Positions 9,804 through 22,482 of a stretch of 64,000 bases of DNA are shown in pieces (position 1 is the stretch's first letter; the number at the start of each line of letters is the position of its first letter). The DNA is from Xanthomonas nasturtii (GTDB lineage: Bacteria > Pseudomonadota > Gammaproteobacteria > Xanthomonadales > Xanthomonadaceae). A program made the position numbers and the translations under genes. The DNA lies in NCBI RefSeq assembly GCF_001660815.1, contig NZ_LYMI01000078.1, positions 95,977 through 159,976 of the forward strand, in the 5' to 3' direction. The notes under the pieces are model-generated. The model was not told the DNA's origin. It ran no database searches and saw only the letters and a program-made list of their open reading frames with translations.

Positions 9804-10929
9804 TCAAGCATCCAGGCGTTTGGAGCCTGCCGCCAGACCCGCCTTCAGGCTGGCCTGGACGAATTCGTCCAGATCGCCATCCAGCACTTTTTGCGTGTCG
9901 CTGCGTTCGATGCCGGTGCGCAGATCCTTGATGCGGCTTTGATCGAGCACGTAATTGCGGATCTGGCTGCCCCAGCCGATGTCGGACTTGGTGGCTTCCA
10001 GTGCGTCGCGCTCGACATTGCGCTTCTGCACTTCCAGCTCGTACAACTTGGCGGCCAGCATCTTCATCGCGTTGTCGCGGTTCTGGTGCTGGCTGCGGCC
10101 GGTCTGGCAGGCGACCACGGTGTTGGTCGGGATGTGGGTGATACGCACCGCCGATTCGGTCTTGTTGACGTGCTGACCACCGGCACCCGAGGAGCGATAC
10201 ACGTCGGTGCGCAGATCGGCCGGGTTGATGTCGATCTCGATGTTGTCGTCCACTTCCGGCGACACGAACACCGAGGTGAAGCTGGTATGCCGGCGGTTGT
10301 CCGAGTCGAACGGCGACTTGCGCACCAGCCGGTGCACGCCGATCTCGGTCTTCAACCAGCCGTAGGCGTACTCGCCTTCGATACGGATGGTGGCCGACTT
10401 GATCCCCGCGACTTCGCCGCCGGACACTTCCATCAACTCGGTTTTCCAGCCGCGCGATTCGGCCCAGCGCAGATACATGCGCAGCAGGATTTCGGCCCAG
10501 TCCTGCGCCTCGGTGCCGCCGGCGCCTGCCTGGATGTCCACGAACGCGTTGGCGCCGTCCATCTGGCCGGAGAACATGCGCTGGAATTCCAGCTTTTCGA
10601 CATGGGCCTGGTACTTGTCCAGATCGGCGATCACCGCCACCGCGGTGTCTTCGTCCTGTTCGCTCTCGGCCAGCTCCAGCAGATCGCCGGCATCGGCCAG
10701 GCCGGCCAGCACATCGGCGATGCCGATGACGGTCTTTTCCAGCATCGAACGCTCGCGGCCCAGGGCCTGCGCGCGCTCGGCGTCGTTCCACACATCGGGA
10801 TTTTCAAGCTCCCGGGTGACTTCTTCTAGGCGCTCTCTCTTGACGTCGTAGTCAAAGATACCCCCTGAGCGAGAGCACGCGATCGCTGAGATCGGTGATG
10901 CGCTGGCGGATCGGATTTGTTTCGATCAT
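9804..10929 (-). CDS. prfB: Peptide chain release factor 2 (programmed +1 frameshift)
   Basis: RF2 recognises UGA and UAA and triggers peptide release. The gene is read in two frames: 25 codons from the ATG at 10929 end at an in-frame TGA (10854-10852), and a +1 shift at CTT TGA C joins them to the 349-codon main frame, giving about 374 residues. The main frame holds the stop-codon-recognising SPF tripeptide (in VRKSPFDSD) and the catalytic GGQ (in [13 protein letters not shown]). The class-specific frameshift signal shows that the split is normal autoregulation and not damage. Low RF2 favours the shift, so the factor controls its own level. lysS lies downstream on the same strand. Confidence 0.96.
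10851..10866 (-). promoter_or_regulatory. prfB programmed frameshift signal
   Basis: On the minus strand an internal Shine-Dalgarno-like AGGGGG is followed after three bases (TAT) by CTTTGAC. This is the canonical RF2 recoding site, with the same order and spacing as in Escherichia coli. Confidence 0.95.
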
Positions 10930-11379
10930 GACGGACTTCCGGCAAACAAGCTGGCTAGTTTAGCAAGCGGGCCGCATGCGCGGAACGCGCGCGGGGAAGA
11001 CCCGGGACTGGCAATGACCAGCGCTGCGACAGCGCTGCCGGTGGAACCGGCCGGTATCCAGCCAGGGCTCCGAAAAGCCCTGTACCAAGACCCGGCCGCG
11101 GGCAGAGCCCGATGCTTCCAACCGCGCCCCGCAAGCATCAGGTGCAACAGCATTTCTGCTCACTGTTGTCATTTAGTAAAGCCCGCTCCAGCCTGAATCA
11201 CCAGCGGCGGGATCGCCTGGACGGACATGATTTCGCAAGGCAAGGACGGCGACGATAAATGCCCCGTGCATCGAACTGAACGGCTCCAGACGTCTGCTGG
11301 AAAGCAGTGCGAAACCAGGTAGACGGAGTTGGAAACGAACGCTCAAGATAGCGTCTCGATACCCCCTGGAAGATCAAAA
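10930..11379. other. Intergenic region between divergent prfB and the DUF1176 gene
   Basis: About 450 bp without a credible gene. It must hold the promoters of both flanking genes. I see a short palindromic pair CAGCGCTG near 11010-11030 and a small AGGGCT/AGCCCT hairpin near 11065-11085. In the X. campestris rpf region the LytTR regulator rpfD lies near here. I see no trace of it. Confidence 0.5.
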
Positions 11380-12414
11380 ATGCGCATCAAACTTATCGCC
11401 GCCGCACTGATACTCTCGCCTGGCGCGGCGCTTGCCGCAGCCTCCGCAGGCGGTGTCGAGTTCAGTCACAAGGACTGGACGATCGCCTGCGACAACACCC
11501 GTACCTGCCGTGCCGCCGGCTACCAGCCAGAGGAAACCGAACCGGCAGTTTCGGTGCTGCTGACCCGCAAGGCAGGAGCAGCGCAACCGGTGACGGCGCA
11601 ACTCAAACTCGGTCAGCTCAAACAGGCTGCTGCTCCCTCCACCCTGACATTGTCCATCGGCACACGCGATCTCGGCCGCCTGAATCTGCAAGGCACGACA
11701 GGCAGCGCCACGCTGAGCGCTGCCCAGACCAGCGCACTGCTGGCTGCACTGACCGGTAAGAGCGTAGCGATCGCGGCGGTCGGTAACGACGGTCGCCGTT
11801 GGCAGCTCTCCGATCAGGGCGCCAGCGCCGTGCTGCTCAAGATGGATGAGTTTCAGGGTCGCCTGGGCACCCGCGGCGCTCTGATCCGCAAAGGCAATGG
11901 CAATGAATCGGCCGTCTTGCCGGCGCTTGCGGCTCCACAGGTACAGGTGGCTAAGCTCGCTGCCGCGCAGCCCGGCGATGCCAAGCTGGCGCGTCTGCCG
12001 GCGCTGTATGCCGCGCTGAAAACCGCTCTTCCCGCCAATGAGCAGTGCCAGGCGCTGGAGCAAGGCGGTGCGCAGGAGCCGCTGAACATCACGCGCCTCA
12101 GCAACGACAAGCTGCTGGTCTCGGCCGCCTGCACGCTGGGCGCCTACAACCTCGGCATGGGGTATTGGGTAGTCAACGCGCGCGCGCCCTTCGCACCTGT
12201 GCTGGTGACCATGGAGGGCACCGAGTTGAGCGGGTCGACCATCCGCTCGTCGCAGAAGGGACGTGGCCTGGGAGATTGCTCGGTTGATGCCAGCTGGAGC
12301 TGGACAGGACAGCGCTTCGTGCAGACCGCCAAGTCCAATTCCGGCCTGTGCCGCGAGATCGCCGCCGGCGGTGCCTGGCAGCTACCCACGCTGGTGACGG
12401 CAGTCAAGAAGTAA
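11380..12414 (+). CDS. DUF1176-family exported protein
   Basis: A 344-residue protein with a clear Sec signal peptide (hydrophobic residues 4-18, then an AxA-rich cleavage area near residue 20), so it is probably periplasmic. The mature part has spaced cysteines (CDNTRTCRA near residue 36; others near 225, 245, 295 and 325) consistent with disulfides. It resembles the DUF1176 family, whose function is unknown. The ATG at 11380 is chosen because it starts the signal peptide and has CTGGAAG eight bases upstream; the longer frame from 11329 does not. It converges on recJ with a hairpin between them. Confidence 0.8.
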   Translation: MRIKLIAAALILSPGAALAAASAGGVEFSHKDWTIACDNTRTCRAAGYQPEETEPAVSVLLTRKAGAAQPVTAQLKLGQLKQAAAPSTLTLSIGTRDLGRLNLQGTTGSATLSAAQTSALLAALTGKSVAIAAVGNDGRRWQLSDQGASAVLLKMDEFQGRLGTRGALIRKGNGNESAVLPALAAPQVQVAKLAAAQPGDAKLARLPALYAALKTALPANEQCQALEQGGAQEPLNITRLSNDKLLVSAACTLGAYNLGMGYWVVNARAPFAPVLVTMEGTELSGSTIRSSQKGRGLGDCSVDASWSWTGQRFVQTAKSNSGLCREIAAGGAWQLPTLVTAVKK

Positions 12415-12433
12415 CAGAGCGATTACTGGACAA

Positions 12434-12459
12434 CTGCGGGCACCACTGTGCGCCCGCAG
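12434..12459 (+). terminator. Hairpin between the DUF1176 gene and recJ
   Basis: An 8-bp GC stem (12434-12441 with 12452-12459) with a 10-base loop lies between convergent genes. There is no T tract, so it is a weak terminator candidate. Confidence 0.4.
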
Positions 12460-12515
12460 CCATTTGCACCAACGGAACGGATCAGCGCCGGCAAGCCGGT
12501 CGCCGCACGTTCAAC

Positions 12516-14255
12516 TCAGGCCGCATCCATCGCCGGCTCGCAATGCTCGACGATCAGCTGCACCGCCGTGCCGCCGCGATAGTCGTCGGCGACCAGGCGA
12601 TAGGCCAACCGCACCATCCGGCCGGGCTCGCTGCCGTGCCAGCCGTTGAAGTGGATGGCATTGAGCGGCTCGGCGCGTCCGGCGCACCGCAAGGTCAGCT
12701 TGAGATGGCGCTCCTTGAGCACGCGGTACTGCAACACTTCGAACTGACCGTCGAACAGCGGCTCGGGAAAACCCTGCCCCCACGGCCCGGCCACGCGTAG
12801 CGCTTCGGCGTGCACGTGGTCGAGTTCGTGCGCGGCCAGTTCGCCGTCGCTGTGCAATTCGGCATGCAGCAGCGAGGCGTCCACCATCGCCGTCACCTGC
12901 GCCTGGAAGGCCTGCTCGAACGTGGCCAACGCCGCGTGATCGATGCTCAAGCCGGCGGCCATCGCATGCCCACCGAATTTCTGGATCAAGCCGGGATGGC
13001 GCGCGTCCACCGCCGCCAGCACATCGCGGATATGCAGGCCTGGAATCGAGCGCGCCGAGCCGCGCAACAGGGTGCTACCCGGCTCCGCGGGCGCCAGCGC
13101 GATCACCGGACGGTGCAGGCGGTCCTTGAGTTTGGAGGCGACCAGACCGATCACGCCCGGGTGCCATTCGGCATCGAACAGGCAGGCAGCCATCGGCAAG
13201 GCGCCATCGGCATCCAGCACCACCTTGGTCACGGCTTGCTCGGCATCGTCGGTCATCAACTGCTGCACCGCGCGGCGCTCGGCATTGATCTCTTCCAGCG
13301 TGCCGGCAATCTCGCGCGCCTGGCTCCAGTCTTCGCTGAGCAACAACTCGATGCCCAGTGCCATGTCCTCGAGCCGACCGGCCGCATTGAGACGTGGCCC
13401 GAGCGCAAACCCGATATCGCTGGCGCTCAGCCGCGCCACATCGCGGCCGCTGGCATCGATCAGGGCGCGCAAGCCGATACAGCCCTTGCCCTCACGCAGG
13501 CGGCGCAAGCCGGCCGACACCAGCGCACGGTTGTTGGTATCCAGCGGCACCAGATCGGCGACGGTGCCGACCGCGACCAGATCCAGCAACACCGACAGAT
13601 CCGGCTCGGCGCGCTCGGCAAAGGCGCCGCGTGCGCGCAACACGCCACGCAACGCCAGCAACACGTAGAAGATCACGCCAACCCCGGCCAGCGTCTTGCT
13701 GGGGAACGTGTCCTGGGCCAGATTCGGGTCGACGATCGCATCGGCCGGCGGCAGCACCTCGCCCGGCAGGTGGTGGTCGGTGACCAGTACGGTCCAGCCA
13801 CGCGCCTTGGCTGCGGCCACACCGGCATGGCAGGCGATGCCGTGATCGACGGTGACCAGCACATCCGGCTGCAACGCCGCCAGTTCGTCGACCAATGCGG
13901 GCGACAGGCCATAGCCATGCACCATGCGATTGGGCACGGCGTGGTGCACATCCAGCGCGCCGAGCATGCGCAAGCCGCGCACACCCACCGCGCAGGCGGT
14001 GGCGCCATCGCAGTCGAAATCGCCCACCACCAGGATGCGCCGTTGCTGGGCGATCGCATCGGCCAGTAGCTCGGCGGCCACACCGCTGTTGTGCAGCAGT
14101 TCCGGTGACAACAACTGGCCCAGCCGCGGTTGCGCGCCTTGCGCATCGGTGACCCCGCGCGCGGCATAGATCCGGCGCAGCAGCGGCAACATGGTATCGG
14201 GCCAACTGCCGGCCTGCCCGGAAGGGCGCCGGACGATCCGCGGAGGCGAACTCAT
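12516..14255 (-). CDS. recJ: Single-stranded-DNA-specific exonuclease RecJ
   Basis: A 579-residue DHH-family 5'-3' exonuclease used in recombination and mismatch repair. The DHH motifs appear in order: VVGDFDCDGATA, VTVDHGIA, VTDHHLPGE and GPRLNAAGR. They are followed by the DHHA1 region and a C-terminal OB-like domain. The start is the ATG at 14255, which overlaps the rpfE stop as ATGA; the longer open frame to 14579 runs antisense-like through rpfE coding sequence in another frame. The overlap makes recJ the last gene of the carA-to-recJ operon. In X. campestris, recJ sits in the rpf region beside rpfE, as here. Confidence 0.95.
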   Translation of the reverse strand: MSSPPRIVRRPSGQAGSWPDTMLPLLRRIYAARGVTDAQGAQPRLGQLLSPELLHNSGVAAELLADAIAQQRRILVVGDFDCDGATACAVGVRGLRMLGALDVHHAVPNRMVHGYGLSPALVDELAALQPDVLVTVDHGIACHAGVAAAKARGWTVLVTDHHLPGEVLPPADAIVDPNLAQDTFPSKTLAGVGVIFYVLLALRGVLRARGAFAERAEPDLSVLLDLVAVGTVADLVPLDTNNRALVSAGLRRLREGKGCIGLRALIDASGRDVARLSASDIGFALGPRLNAAGRLEDMALGIELLLSEDWSQAREIAGTLEEINAERRAVQQLMTDDAEQAVTKVVLDADGALPMAACLFDAEWHPGVIGLVASKLKDRLHRPVIALAPAEPGSTLLRGSARSIPGLHIRDVLAAVDARHPGLIQKFGGHAMAAGLSIDHAALATFEQAFQAQVTAMVDASLLHAELHSDGELAAHELDHVHAEALRVAGPWGQGFPEPLFDGQFEVLQYRVLKERHLKLTLRCAGRAEPLNAIHFNGWHGSEPGRMVRLAYRLVADDYRGGTAVQLIVEHCEPAMDAA

Positions 14256-15172
14256 TGCGCCAGCTGTACCCGTGGCTTGCGCCAGAAACGCCAGCGTTGC
14301 GCATGCGTGAGCGACACGCTGTCGCCGTCCTGGAAATCCAGCACCAGCCGATCCAGCTCGCCGCGCGCCATTGCCGCCAGCAACGGCGCCACCGCGTCCT
14401 CGCTGAACTGCTGCAATGAACGCAGATGGCGCAGGTCCACCAGCGCATCCACGCGCTGTTCGCCCTGCGCGTCGGCACCTGCCGCCAGCGCCAGCGCACG
14501 CAGCAGCGATTCGCGGCTGCGCACCTGGCGATGCGGCGATGTCACCGCATGCGGCAACACGCCGCCACCCCAGAACCACACCGAATTGATCGCCGGTTTA
14601 CCGCTGGCCACGCGGCCTTCGTTCCAGGGATGTTGATGCAGCAGCACCTGCGCTTCGGTCAGCAAGGCACGCCAGCGGCGGCCACTGTCGCCGGCCGGCA
14701 AATGCTCGAACAGATCGTCGCCAATGGCGACATCCGGCGGCGCAAACTCCGGCAACTTCGCATCCGGCGACAAACGCAGATACCAGCGCGCTGGCGTGGG
14801 CGCATCCAGCAGGAATCCTGCATCGCCGAACATCGGCTTGAGGATCGGCAGCAGTACCGCCAGATCCTCGGCGGTGGGGCCAAGCGCCTCGCCGTAGCCC
14901 ATCAGCCGCGCGCCCTGCATGTCCGGCACCACATAGGCCGGGTCGGCACGCACCCAGGTCGCGCCAGCGGCATCGCCGGCATCCAGCTGCCGGGTCAACG
15001 CGGCCACCGGCCAGTGCGTCGGCGTCAGGCTGAAATGGCGCTGCAATTGCGCCACTTCGCCCGCCTCGGCGGGGTGCTGGTCGGCGCGTGCGAGCGCACG
15101 CGCCACCGCCGTGTCGCCCAGGGTTCCGGGCAGACGGCGTTTTTCCGGCAGCAGCAGCGTGGCGGTGGTCAT
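14252..15172 (-). CDS. rpfE: RpfE-type regulatory/phosphoglycerate-mutase-like protein
   Basis: A 306-residue cytoplasmic protein recognised as RpfE by sequence and by its position between greA and recJ. Conserved stretches include WVRADPAYVVPDMQGARL (about 74-91), LLTEAQVLLHQHPWNEGR and INSVWFWGGGVLP (about 195-210). Databases often describe such proteins as phosphoglycerate-mutase-like, but I see no assigned active site and would not claim the reaction. It was named for a mild effect on pathogenicity factors in X. campestris. It starts at the ATG at 15172, 16 bp after greA, and overlaps recJ by four bases. Confidence 0.85.
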   Translation of the reverse strand: MTTATLLLPEKRRLPGTLGDTAVARALARADQHPAEAGEVAQLQRHFSLTPTHWPVAALTRQLDAGDAAGATWVRADPAYVVPDMQGARLMGYGEALGPTAEDLAVLLPILKPMFGDAGFLLDAPTPARWYLRLSPDAKLPEFAPPDVAIGDDLFEHLPAGDSGRRWRALLTEAQVLLHQHPWNEGRVASGKPAINSVWFWGGGVLPHAVTSPHRQVRSRESLLRALALAAGADAQGEQRVDALVDLRHLRSLQQFSEDAVAPLLAAMARGELDRLVLDFQDGDSVSLTHAQRWRFWRKPRVQLAQ

Positions 15173-15188
15173 CGCGCGGTGGTGCCGG

Positions 15189-15661
15189 TCAATCCAGGTA
15201 GGCCACGCTGACGACTTCGTACTCGCGCTGGCCGGCCGGCGCGTCGATGGTGACCGAGTCGCCTTCCAGCTTGCCGATCAGCGCACGCGCCAGCGGCGAA
15301 GAAATCGCGATCAGGCCCATCTTGATGTCCGCTTCCAGATCGCCAACGATCTGGTAGCGCTTCTCTTCGTCGGTCTCGGTGTCTGCCAGCGTCACCGTGG
15401 CGCCGAACACGATCTTGGTGCCGGCCGACAGCTTGGTGATGTCGATGATCTCGGCATGCGAGAGCTCGCCTTCCAGCTGCTTGATGCGGCCTTCGATGAA
15501 GCTCTGCTGCTCGCGCGCGGCGTGATACTCGGCGTTTTCCTTCAGGTCGCCGTGCGCACGCGCTTCGGCAATCGCATTGATCACCTCCGGACGCTTGACC
15601 GACTTCAGCTGGTCCAGCTCTTCGCGCAGGCGCAGCGCGCCCTTGGATGTCATGGGTGCTC

Positions 15662-15665
<4 letters not shown>
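15189..15665 (-). CDS. greA: Transcript cleavage factor GreA
   Basis: A 158-residue elongation factor that rescues backtracked RNA polymerase by stimulating transcript cleavage. The N-terminal antiparallel coiled coil (about 10-78) carries the acidic tip in [17 protein letters not shown], the family signature, followed by the FKBP-like C-terminal domain with [24 protein letters not shown]. The ATG at 15665 overlaps the carB stop (ATGA) and gives the standard 158-residue length; a second ATG four codons in is possible. greA downstream of carB is common in proteobacteria. Confidence 0.96.
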
Positions 15666-18904
<3,239 letters not shown>

Positions 18905-18905
18905 T

Positions 18906-19310
18906 TCAGCTCCGGGACCGGGGACCGGGGAACGGGGACCCGGACTCCAACTTCTGATTGAGTGAGTAGTGCAACTTGTGCAGCATTTTGCTGACACGCT
19001 CGGCGACATCCAGGACGATTTCGACCTGATGCGGCTCAGCCAGCGCGAGCTCTGAAGCAAGTGTCAACTGTGTTTGTAATTCTGCAACCGAACCACGCGC
19101 GATCGAAATAAATCGCGCATAGTCCTTGGTCGAACCGCGAGCATTTCCTTCGGCGATGTTGGAAGGCACCGAGACTGCAGCGCGCTGCAGCTGCGACGAA
19201 AGTCCATAACGTTCTTCACGCGGAAACGCGCCAGTCAGTTCGTAGACCATCTTCGCCAGCGTCATTGCAAGACGCCAGACTTCCAGTTCGCGGAAATGCG
19301 AAGGGCTCAA
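18906..19310 (-). CDS. Four-helix-bundle protein (23S rRNA IVP / Avd-like) inside carAB
   Basis: A 134-residue protein of the S23/IVP family, recognised by [21 protein letters not shown] (residues 6-26) and [42 protein letters not shown] (about 37-78). These are small helical bundle proteins first seen in 23S rRNA intervening sequences; relatives (Avd) serve diversity-generating retroelements. Their biochemical job is unclear. It starts at TTG 19310, overlapping the carA stop as TTGA, and ends one base before carB. Its last ~11 residues ([11 protein letters not shown]) are read through a 30-bp inverted repeat, whose partner lies over the end of carA. This looks like a cassette captured into the operon. 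Confidence 0.85.
   Translation of the reverse strand: MSPSHFRELEVWRLAMTLAKMVYELTGAFPREERYGLSSQLQRAAVSVPSNIAEGNARGSTKDYARFISIARGSVAELQTQLTLASELALAEPHQVEIVLDVAERVSKMLHKLHYSLNQKLESGSPFPGPRSRS
18914..18943. repeat. Inverted repeat, carB-side copy (IR-L of the IVP cassette)
   Basis: A 30-base G-rich unit with seven-base periodicity (GGGACCG, GGGACCG, GGGAACG, GGGACCC). It matches the reverse complement of 19321-19350 at 28 of 30 positions. It has four G tracts on the plus strand and could form a G-quadruplex. Confidence 0.85.
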
Positions 19311-20461
19311 GCATTGCCACCCGGGTCCCTGGTCCCCGGTCCCCGGTCCCGCATCAGCGCGGTGAACCGATCAAACAACGGCCCCACGTCGCGCGGGCCC
19401 GGCGAGGCTTCCGGGTGGCCCTGGAACGAGAACGCCGGTGCGTCGGTCAGTGCGATGCCCTGGTTGGTGCCATCGAACAGCGAACGATGGGTCACCCGCA
19501 CATTGGCCGGCAGCGTGGTCTCGTCCACCGCAAAGCCGTGATTTTGCGAAGTAATCATCACCCGCCCGCCGTCCAGATCCTGCACGGGATGGTTGGCACC
19601 ATGGTGACCGGTGGCCATCTTCACCGTCTTCGCGCCAGCGGCCAGCGCCAGCAACTGATGGCCCAGACAGATGCCGAAGGTCGGCACCTGCTTGGCGATC
19701 AATTCCTTGATCGCGTCAATGGCGTAATCGCAGGGTTCCGGATCGCCCGGGCCGTTGGACAGGAACACGCCGTCGGGCTGCATCGCCAGCACTTCGGCCA
19801 CCGGCGTGCGGGCCGGCACCACGGTGACGTCGCAACCACGATCGGCCAGCATGCGCAGGATGTTGAGTTTCACGCCATAGTCATACGCCACGACTTTGTG
19901 CTTCAACTCGGCGCGTACGAAGGTGTCGGAATTGAGATCCAGCGAGCCTTCCTGCCAGCTGTAGTTGCTCTCGGTCGAGACCACCTTGGCCAGATCCATG
20001 CCCTTCAGGCCGGGGAAGTTGCGCGCGGCTTCCAGCGCCTTGTCGACATCGATCTCGCCGGCCATCAGCGCACCGTTCTGAGCGCCCTTCTGGCGCAGCA
20101 GGCGGGTCAGCTTGCGGGTGTCGATGCCGGAAATGGCGACGACACCGCGGGCCTGCAGCCATTCCGGCAAGGCCACCTGGCTGCGCCAGTTGCTGGGACG
20201 ACGCGGCACATCGCGCACGATCAGGCCGGCGGCCCAGATCTTGCGGGCTTCGTCGTCCTGGTCGGTAAAGCCGGTGTTGCCGATATGCGGATAGGTCAGC
20301 GTGACCATCTGGCGGGCGTAGGAGGGATCGGTCAGGACTTCCTGATAGCCGGTCATGGCGGTGTTGAACACCACTTCACCGACGGAAAGCCCGTTGGCGC
20401 CTACGGATTCGCCCTCGAACACGGTGCCGTCTTCGAGGACAAGGATTGCGGGTTGGGTCAC
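19307..20461 (-). CDS. carA: Carbamoyl-phosphate synthase small (glutaminase) subunit
   Basis: A 384-residue glutaminase subunit that hydrolyses glutamine and channels ammonia to CarB. The N-terminal CarA-specific domain begins [17 protein letters not shown]. The class I glutaminase domain holds the nucleophile in [14 protein letters not shown] and the His/Glu of the triad in [13 protein letters not shown]. The GTG at 20461 is used because it immediately precedes the conserved N-terminus; the open frame runs on upstream without family similarity. The last 13 residues ([14 protein letters not shown] region) are encoded by a G-rich repeat and are not part of the usual family end, suggesting the 3' end was rewritten when the IVP cassette arrived. 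Confidence 0.96.
   Translation of the reverse strand: MTQPAILVLEDGTVFEGESVGANGLSVGEVVFNTAMTGYQEVLTDPSYARQMVTLTYPHIGNTGFTDQDDEARKIWAAGLIVRDVPRRPSNWRSQVALPEWLQARGVVAISGIDTRKLTRLLRQKGAQNGALMAGEIDVDKALEAARNFPGLKGMDLAKVVSTESNYSWQEGSLDLNSDTFVRAELKHKVVAYDYGVKLNILRMLADRGCDVTVVPARTPVAEVLAMQPDGVFLSNGPGDPEPCDYAIDAIKELIAKQVPTFGICLGHQLLALAAGAKTVKMATGHHGANHPVQDLDGGRVMITSQNHGFAVDETTLPANVRVTHRSLFDGTNQGIALTDAPAFSFQGHPEASPGPRDVGPLFDRFTALMRDRGPGTRDPGGNA
19321..19350. repeat. Inverted repeat, carA-side copy (IR-R of the IVP cassette)
   Basis: Reverse-complement partner of 18914-18943 (28 of 30 identical). It overlaps the carA 3' end. In the carAB mRNA this arm is G-rich and the other is C-rich, so together they could fold into a long stem enclosing the IVP gene. 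Confidence 0.85.
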
Positions 20462-20700
20462 GTGGGGTCTCGCTCTGGCTGCCTGGGACTCCGATGCGCT
20501 TCCGGCCAAATTCCGGTTGCAGCAAAGCGCGGACGCGGTGCTGGGGACCGGTCCGACGCTGGTTCGGGCAAGCGAGAATTGTAAAGGCAAGTGCCCCGGC
20601 ATGCCAGCCTGAAGAGCATGCGAAGCAGCACGGGTGTCGGCGCCGCGGCATGAATAGGCAGGCCACTGCGGCTGCCGTTCATGCGCGGTTGCGCGCCGGC

Positions 20701-21417
20701 TTACAACACCAGATCGCGCACGCGGTAGCTGCCGGCCGGCTTGCCGATCAGTCGTTTGGCCGCATGCAATGCGCCGCGCGCGAAGATGTCGCGATTGGTG
20801 GCGCGATGCACCAGCTCGACCCGCTCGCCCAGCCCGGTGAATTGCACGGTGTGTTCGCCGACGATGTCGCCGGCGCGCAGGCTGGCATAGCGCGGCTGCG
20901 CGCCACTGCCGGTGGCCGCCTCGCCTAGCGTCAACGCGGTGCCGGAAGGCGCGTCCTGCTTGTGCACGTGATGCGCTTCGATGATGTCGCAATCCCAACC
21001 CGGCAACGTGCCGGCGGCACGCTCCACCAGCTCGGTCAACACCGCAACACCGAGACTGAAGTTGGACGCCCACACCAATGGAATCTGCTGCGCGGCATCG
21101 CGCAGTGCTACGCGCTGCGCCTCGTCCAGCCCGGTGGTGCCGGACACCAGCGGCTTGCCGCGCTGCGCGCACAACGCCAGGATCGGTGCAAAGCCCTGCG
21201 GCAGGCTGAAGTCGATGGCCACATCGAACGCGGGCGCACCGCCGAGTTCGCTGGCGGCAAAGAACGGCACACCGTCGACCACCCGCTGCGAGGGCGAGCG
21301 GCCCACCACGGCGCCGACCACCTGCACGGCCTCGTCTTCGGCAGCCAATCGCAGCAACGCCTTGCCCATCCGCCCGGAGGCGCCGTGGATCAGAACTTTC
21401 ACAGCAGAGGTTGTCAT
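20701..21417 (-). CDS. dapB: 4-hydroxy-tetrahydrodipicolinate reductase
   Basis: A 238-residue NAD(P)H-dependent reductase of the lysine/diaminopimelate pathway. The nucleotide-binding motif is [13 protein letters not shown] (about 10-22), the middle has VSGTTGL, and the catalytic region is [19 protein letters not shown] with the active-site His-His pair and Lys. The ATG at 21417 gives the usual short-form length; the longer frame upstream is translated from a G-rich intergenic repeat. carA lies 239 bp downstream on the same strand, so the two may be co-transcribed, but the gap leaves room for a separate carA promoter. Confidence 0.96.
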   Translation of the reverse strand: MTTSAVKVLIHGASGRMGKALLRLAAEDEAVQVVGAVVGRSPSQRVVDGVPFFAASELGGAPAFDVAIDFSLPQGFAPILALCAQRGKPLVSGTTGLDEAQRVALRDAAQQIPLVWASNFSLGVAVLTELVERAAGTLPGWDCDIIEAHHVHKQDAPSGTALTLGEAATGSGAQPRYASLRAGDIVGEHTVQFTGLGERVELVHRATNRDIFARGALHAAKRLIGKPAGSYRVRDLVL

Positions 21418-21762
21418 GGCGGCAGGCTGGCTTGGCGATGTGGGTGGTACACGATAGCCGGGATTGGGATTTGGGATTGGCGATTCGTCACTGCGGTGCC
21501 GCACTGCGCGCGTTGCACGGCAATGCGACTGCTCGCTTTCGAGGCTGGCGACGGGGCGTAGCGAACGGTTCTTGAAGAGGTAGCGACGAGCGGAGAGCAG
21601 CAGAAGCGATCGGCCGCTCTACGCGTGGCGATCGCAATGCAGCGTGCAGTCTTCACGCCAGCGTGAGCTGCGCCCGGCGCAAGCGCAGACACGTGCCGTA
21701 CCAACCGACGTACGCAGCGAACACATCCGCCTGGCATTGCGCAGTAATTTTGTCAGCCGCGC
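21418..21762. other. Intergenic region upstream of dapB
   Basis: About 345 bp without a credible gene. It holds a G-rich repeat stretch at 21459-21487 (GGGATTGGGATTTGGGATTGG-type, plus strand), of the same style as the repeats in carAB and before efpL. The dapB promoter should also lie here. Confidence 0.5.
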
Positions 21763-22482
21763 TTAATCGCCGATACCGTCCAGGCGCTTGCTCCAGCTTT
21801 CCACTTCGCTGCGCTGCAGGCGGCGTTCGAACAGCGTGCGCCACGACGGCACCAGCGGCAGCTGCAAAACCGCAGTGACTGCTGCAACATCGACCTTGCG
21901 CGCGTACAACAGCTGTTGCAGGCGCGACAGCGTCCATTGCGGATGCGGTCGCGCCTGCAGGGTCAGCAGATCGCCGGCCGCAACGCTGCCCGGCTGCAGC
22001 ACCCGGTAGTACCAGCCGGTGCGGCCGGTTTCCTGCACGCGCCGCGCCAGCTCACGCACACCGAACCTGTCCGACAGTTTCCAGCACGGTTGGCGCACCT
22101 GCGACACCTCCACCACTGCCGTGCCCAGGGCGAAGCGATCGCCCAGACAGACCTCGGCTTCGGTCAGGCCGACACTGCTGAGGTTTTCGCCAAAGGCGCC
22201 GGCAGCATCCAGCAACCCATGCGCGCCAAGTTCATCGCGCCAGGCTGCATAGTGATCGCGCGGGTAATGATGGATGGCCTTGTCCGGCCCGCCGTGCACG
22301 CGTCGGTCGCCCTGCGCGTCGCCTTGCAGGCCTTCCATGCCCACCTGCACCGCACCTTGCACTGCACGTTTGTCGATCGCGCTATGGCTACCTGGGCGGG
22401 TGAAACCGCGCACGCTGCCGATCGCCACGCTGTCGATCCTTACCGCAATCGGTGCGCCCTGTCCCGCCGTTGCCACTGTCAC
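21763..22482 (-). CDS. MOSC-domain protein (YiiM-like)
   Basis: A 239-residue cytoplasmic protein with a MOSC domain (about 45-165) of the YiiM type. It has VHGGPDKAIHHYPRDHYAAW, FGENLSSVGLTE, and the conserved cysteine in VRQPCWKLSDRFG that would ligate a molybdenum cofactor. A C-terminal three-helix extension (about 180-225) matches the 3-alpha domain found with YiiM. YiiM relatives reduce N-hydroxylated bases such as 6-hydroxylaminopurine; the same role is inferred here, not shown. The GTG at 22482 overlaps the stop of the upstream aminotransferase gene (GTGA), so the two are translationally coupled. Confidence 0.85.
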   Translation of the reverse strand: MTVATAGQGAPIAVRIDSVAIGSVRGFTRPGSHSAIDKRAVQGAVQVGMEGLQGDAQGDRRVHGGPDKAIHHYPRDHYAAWRDELGAHGLLDAAGAFGENLSSVGLTEAEVCLGDRFALGTAVVEVSQVRQPCWKLSDRFGVRELARRVQETGRTGWYYRVLQPGSVAAGDLLTLQARPHPQWTLSRLQQLLYARKVDVAAVTAVLQLPLVPSWRTLFERRLQRSEVESWSKRLDGIGD

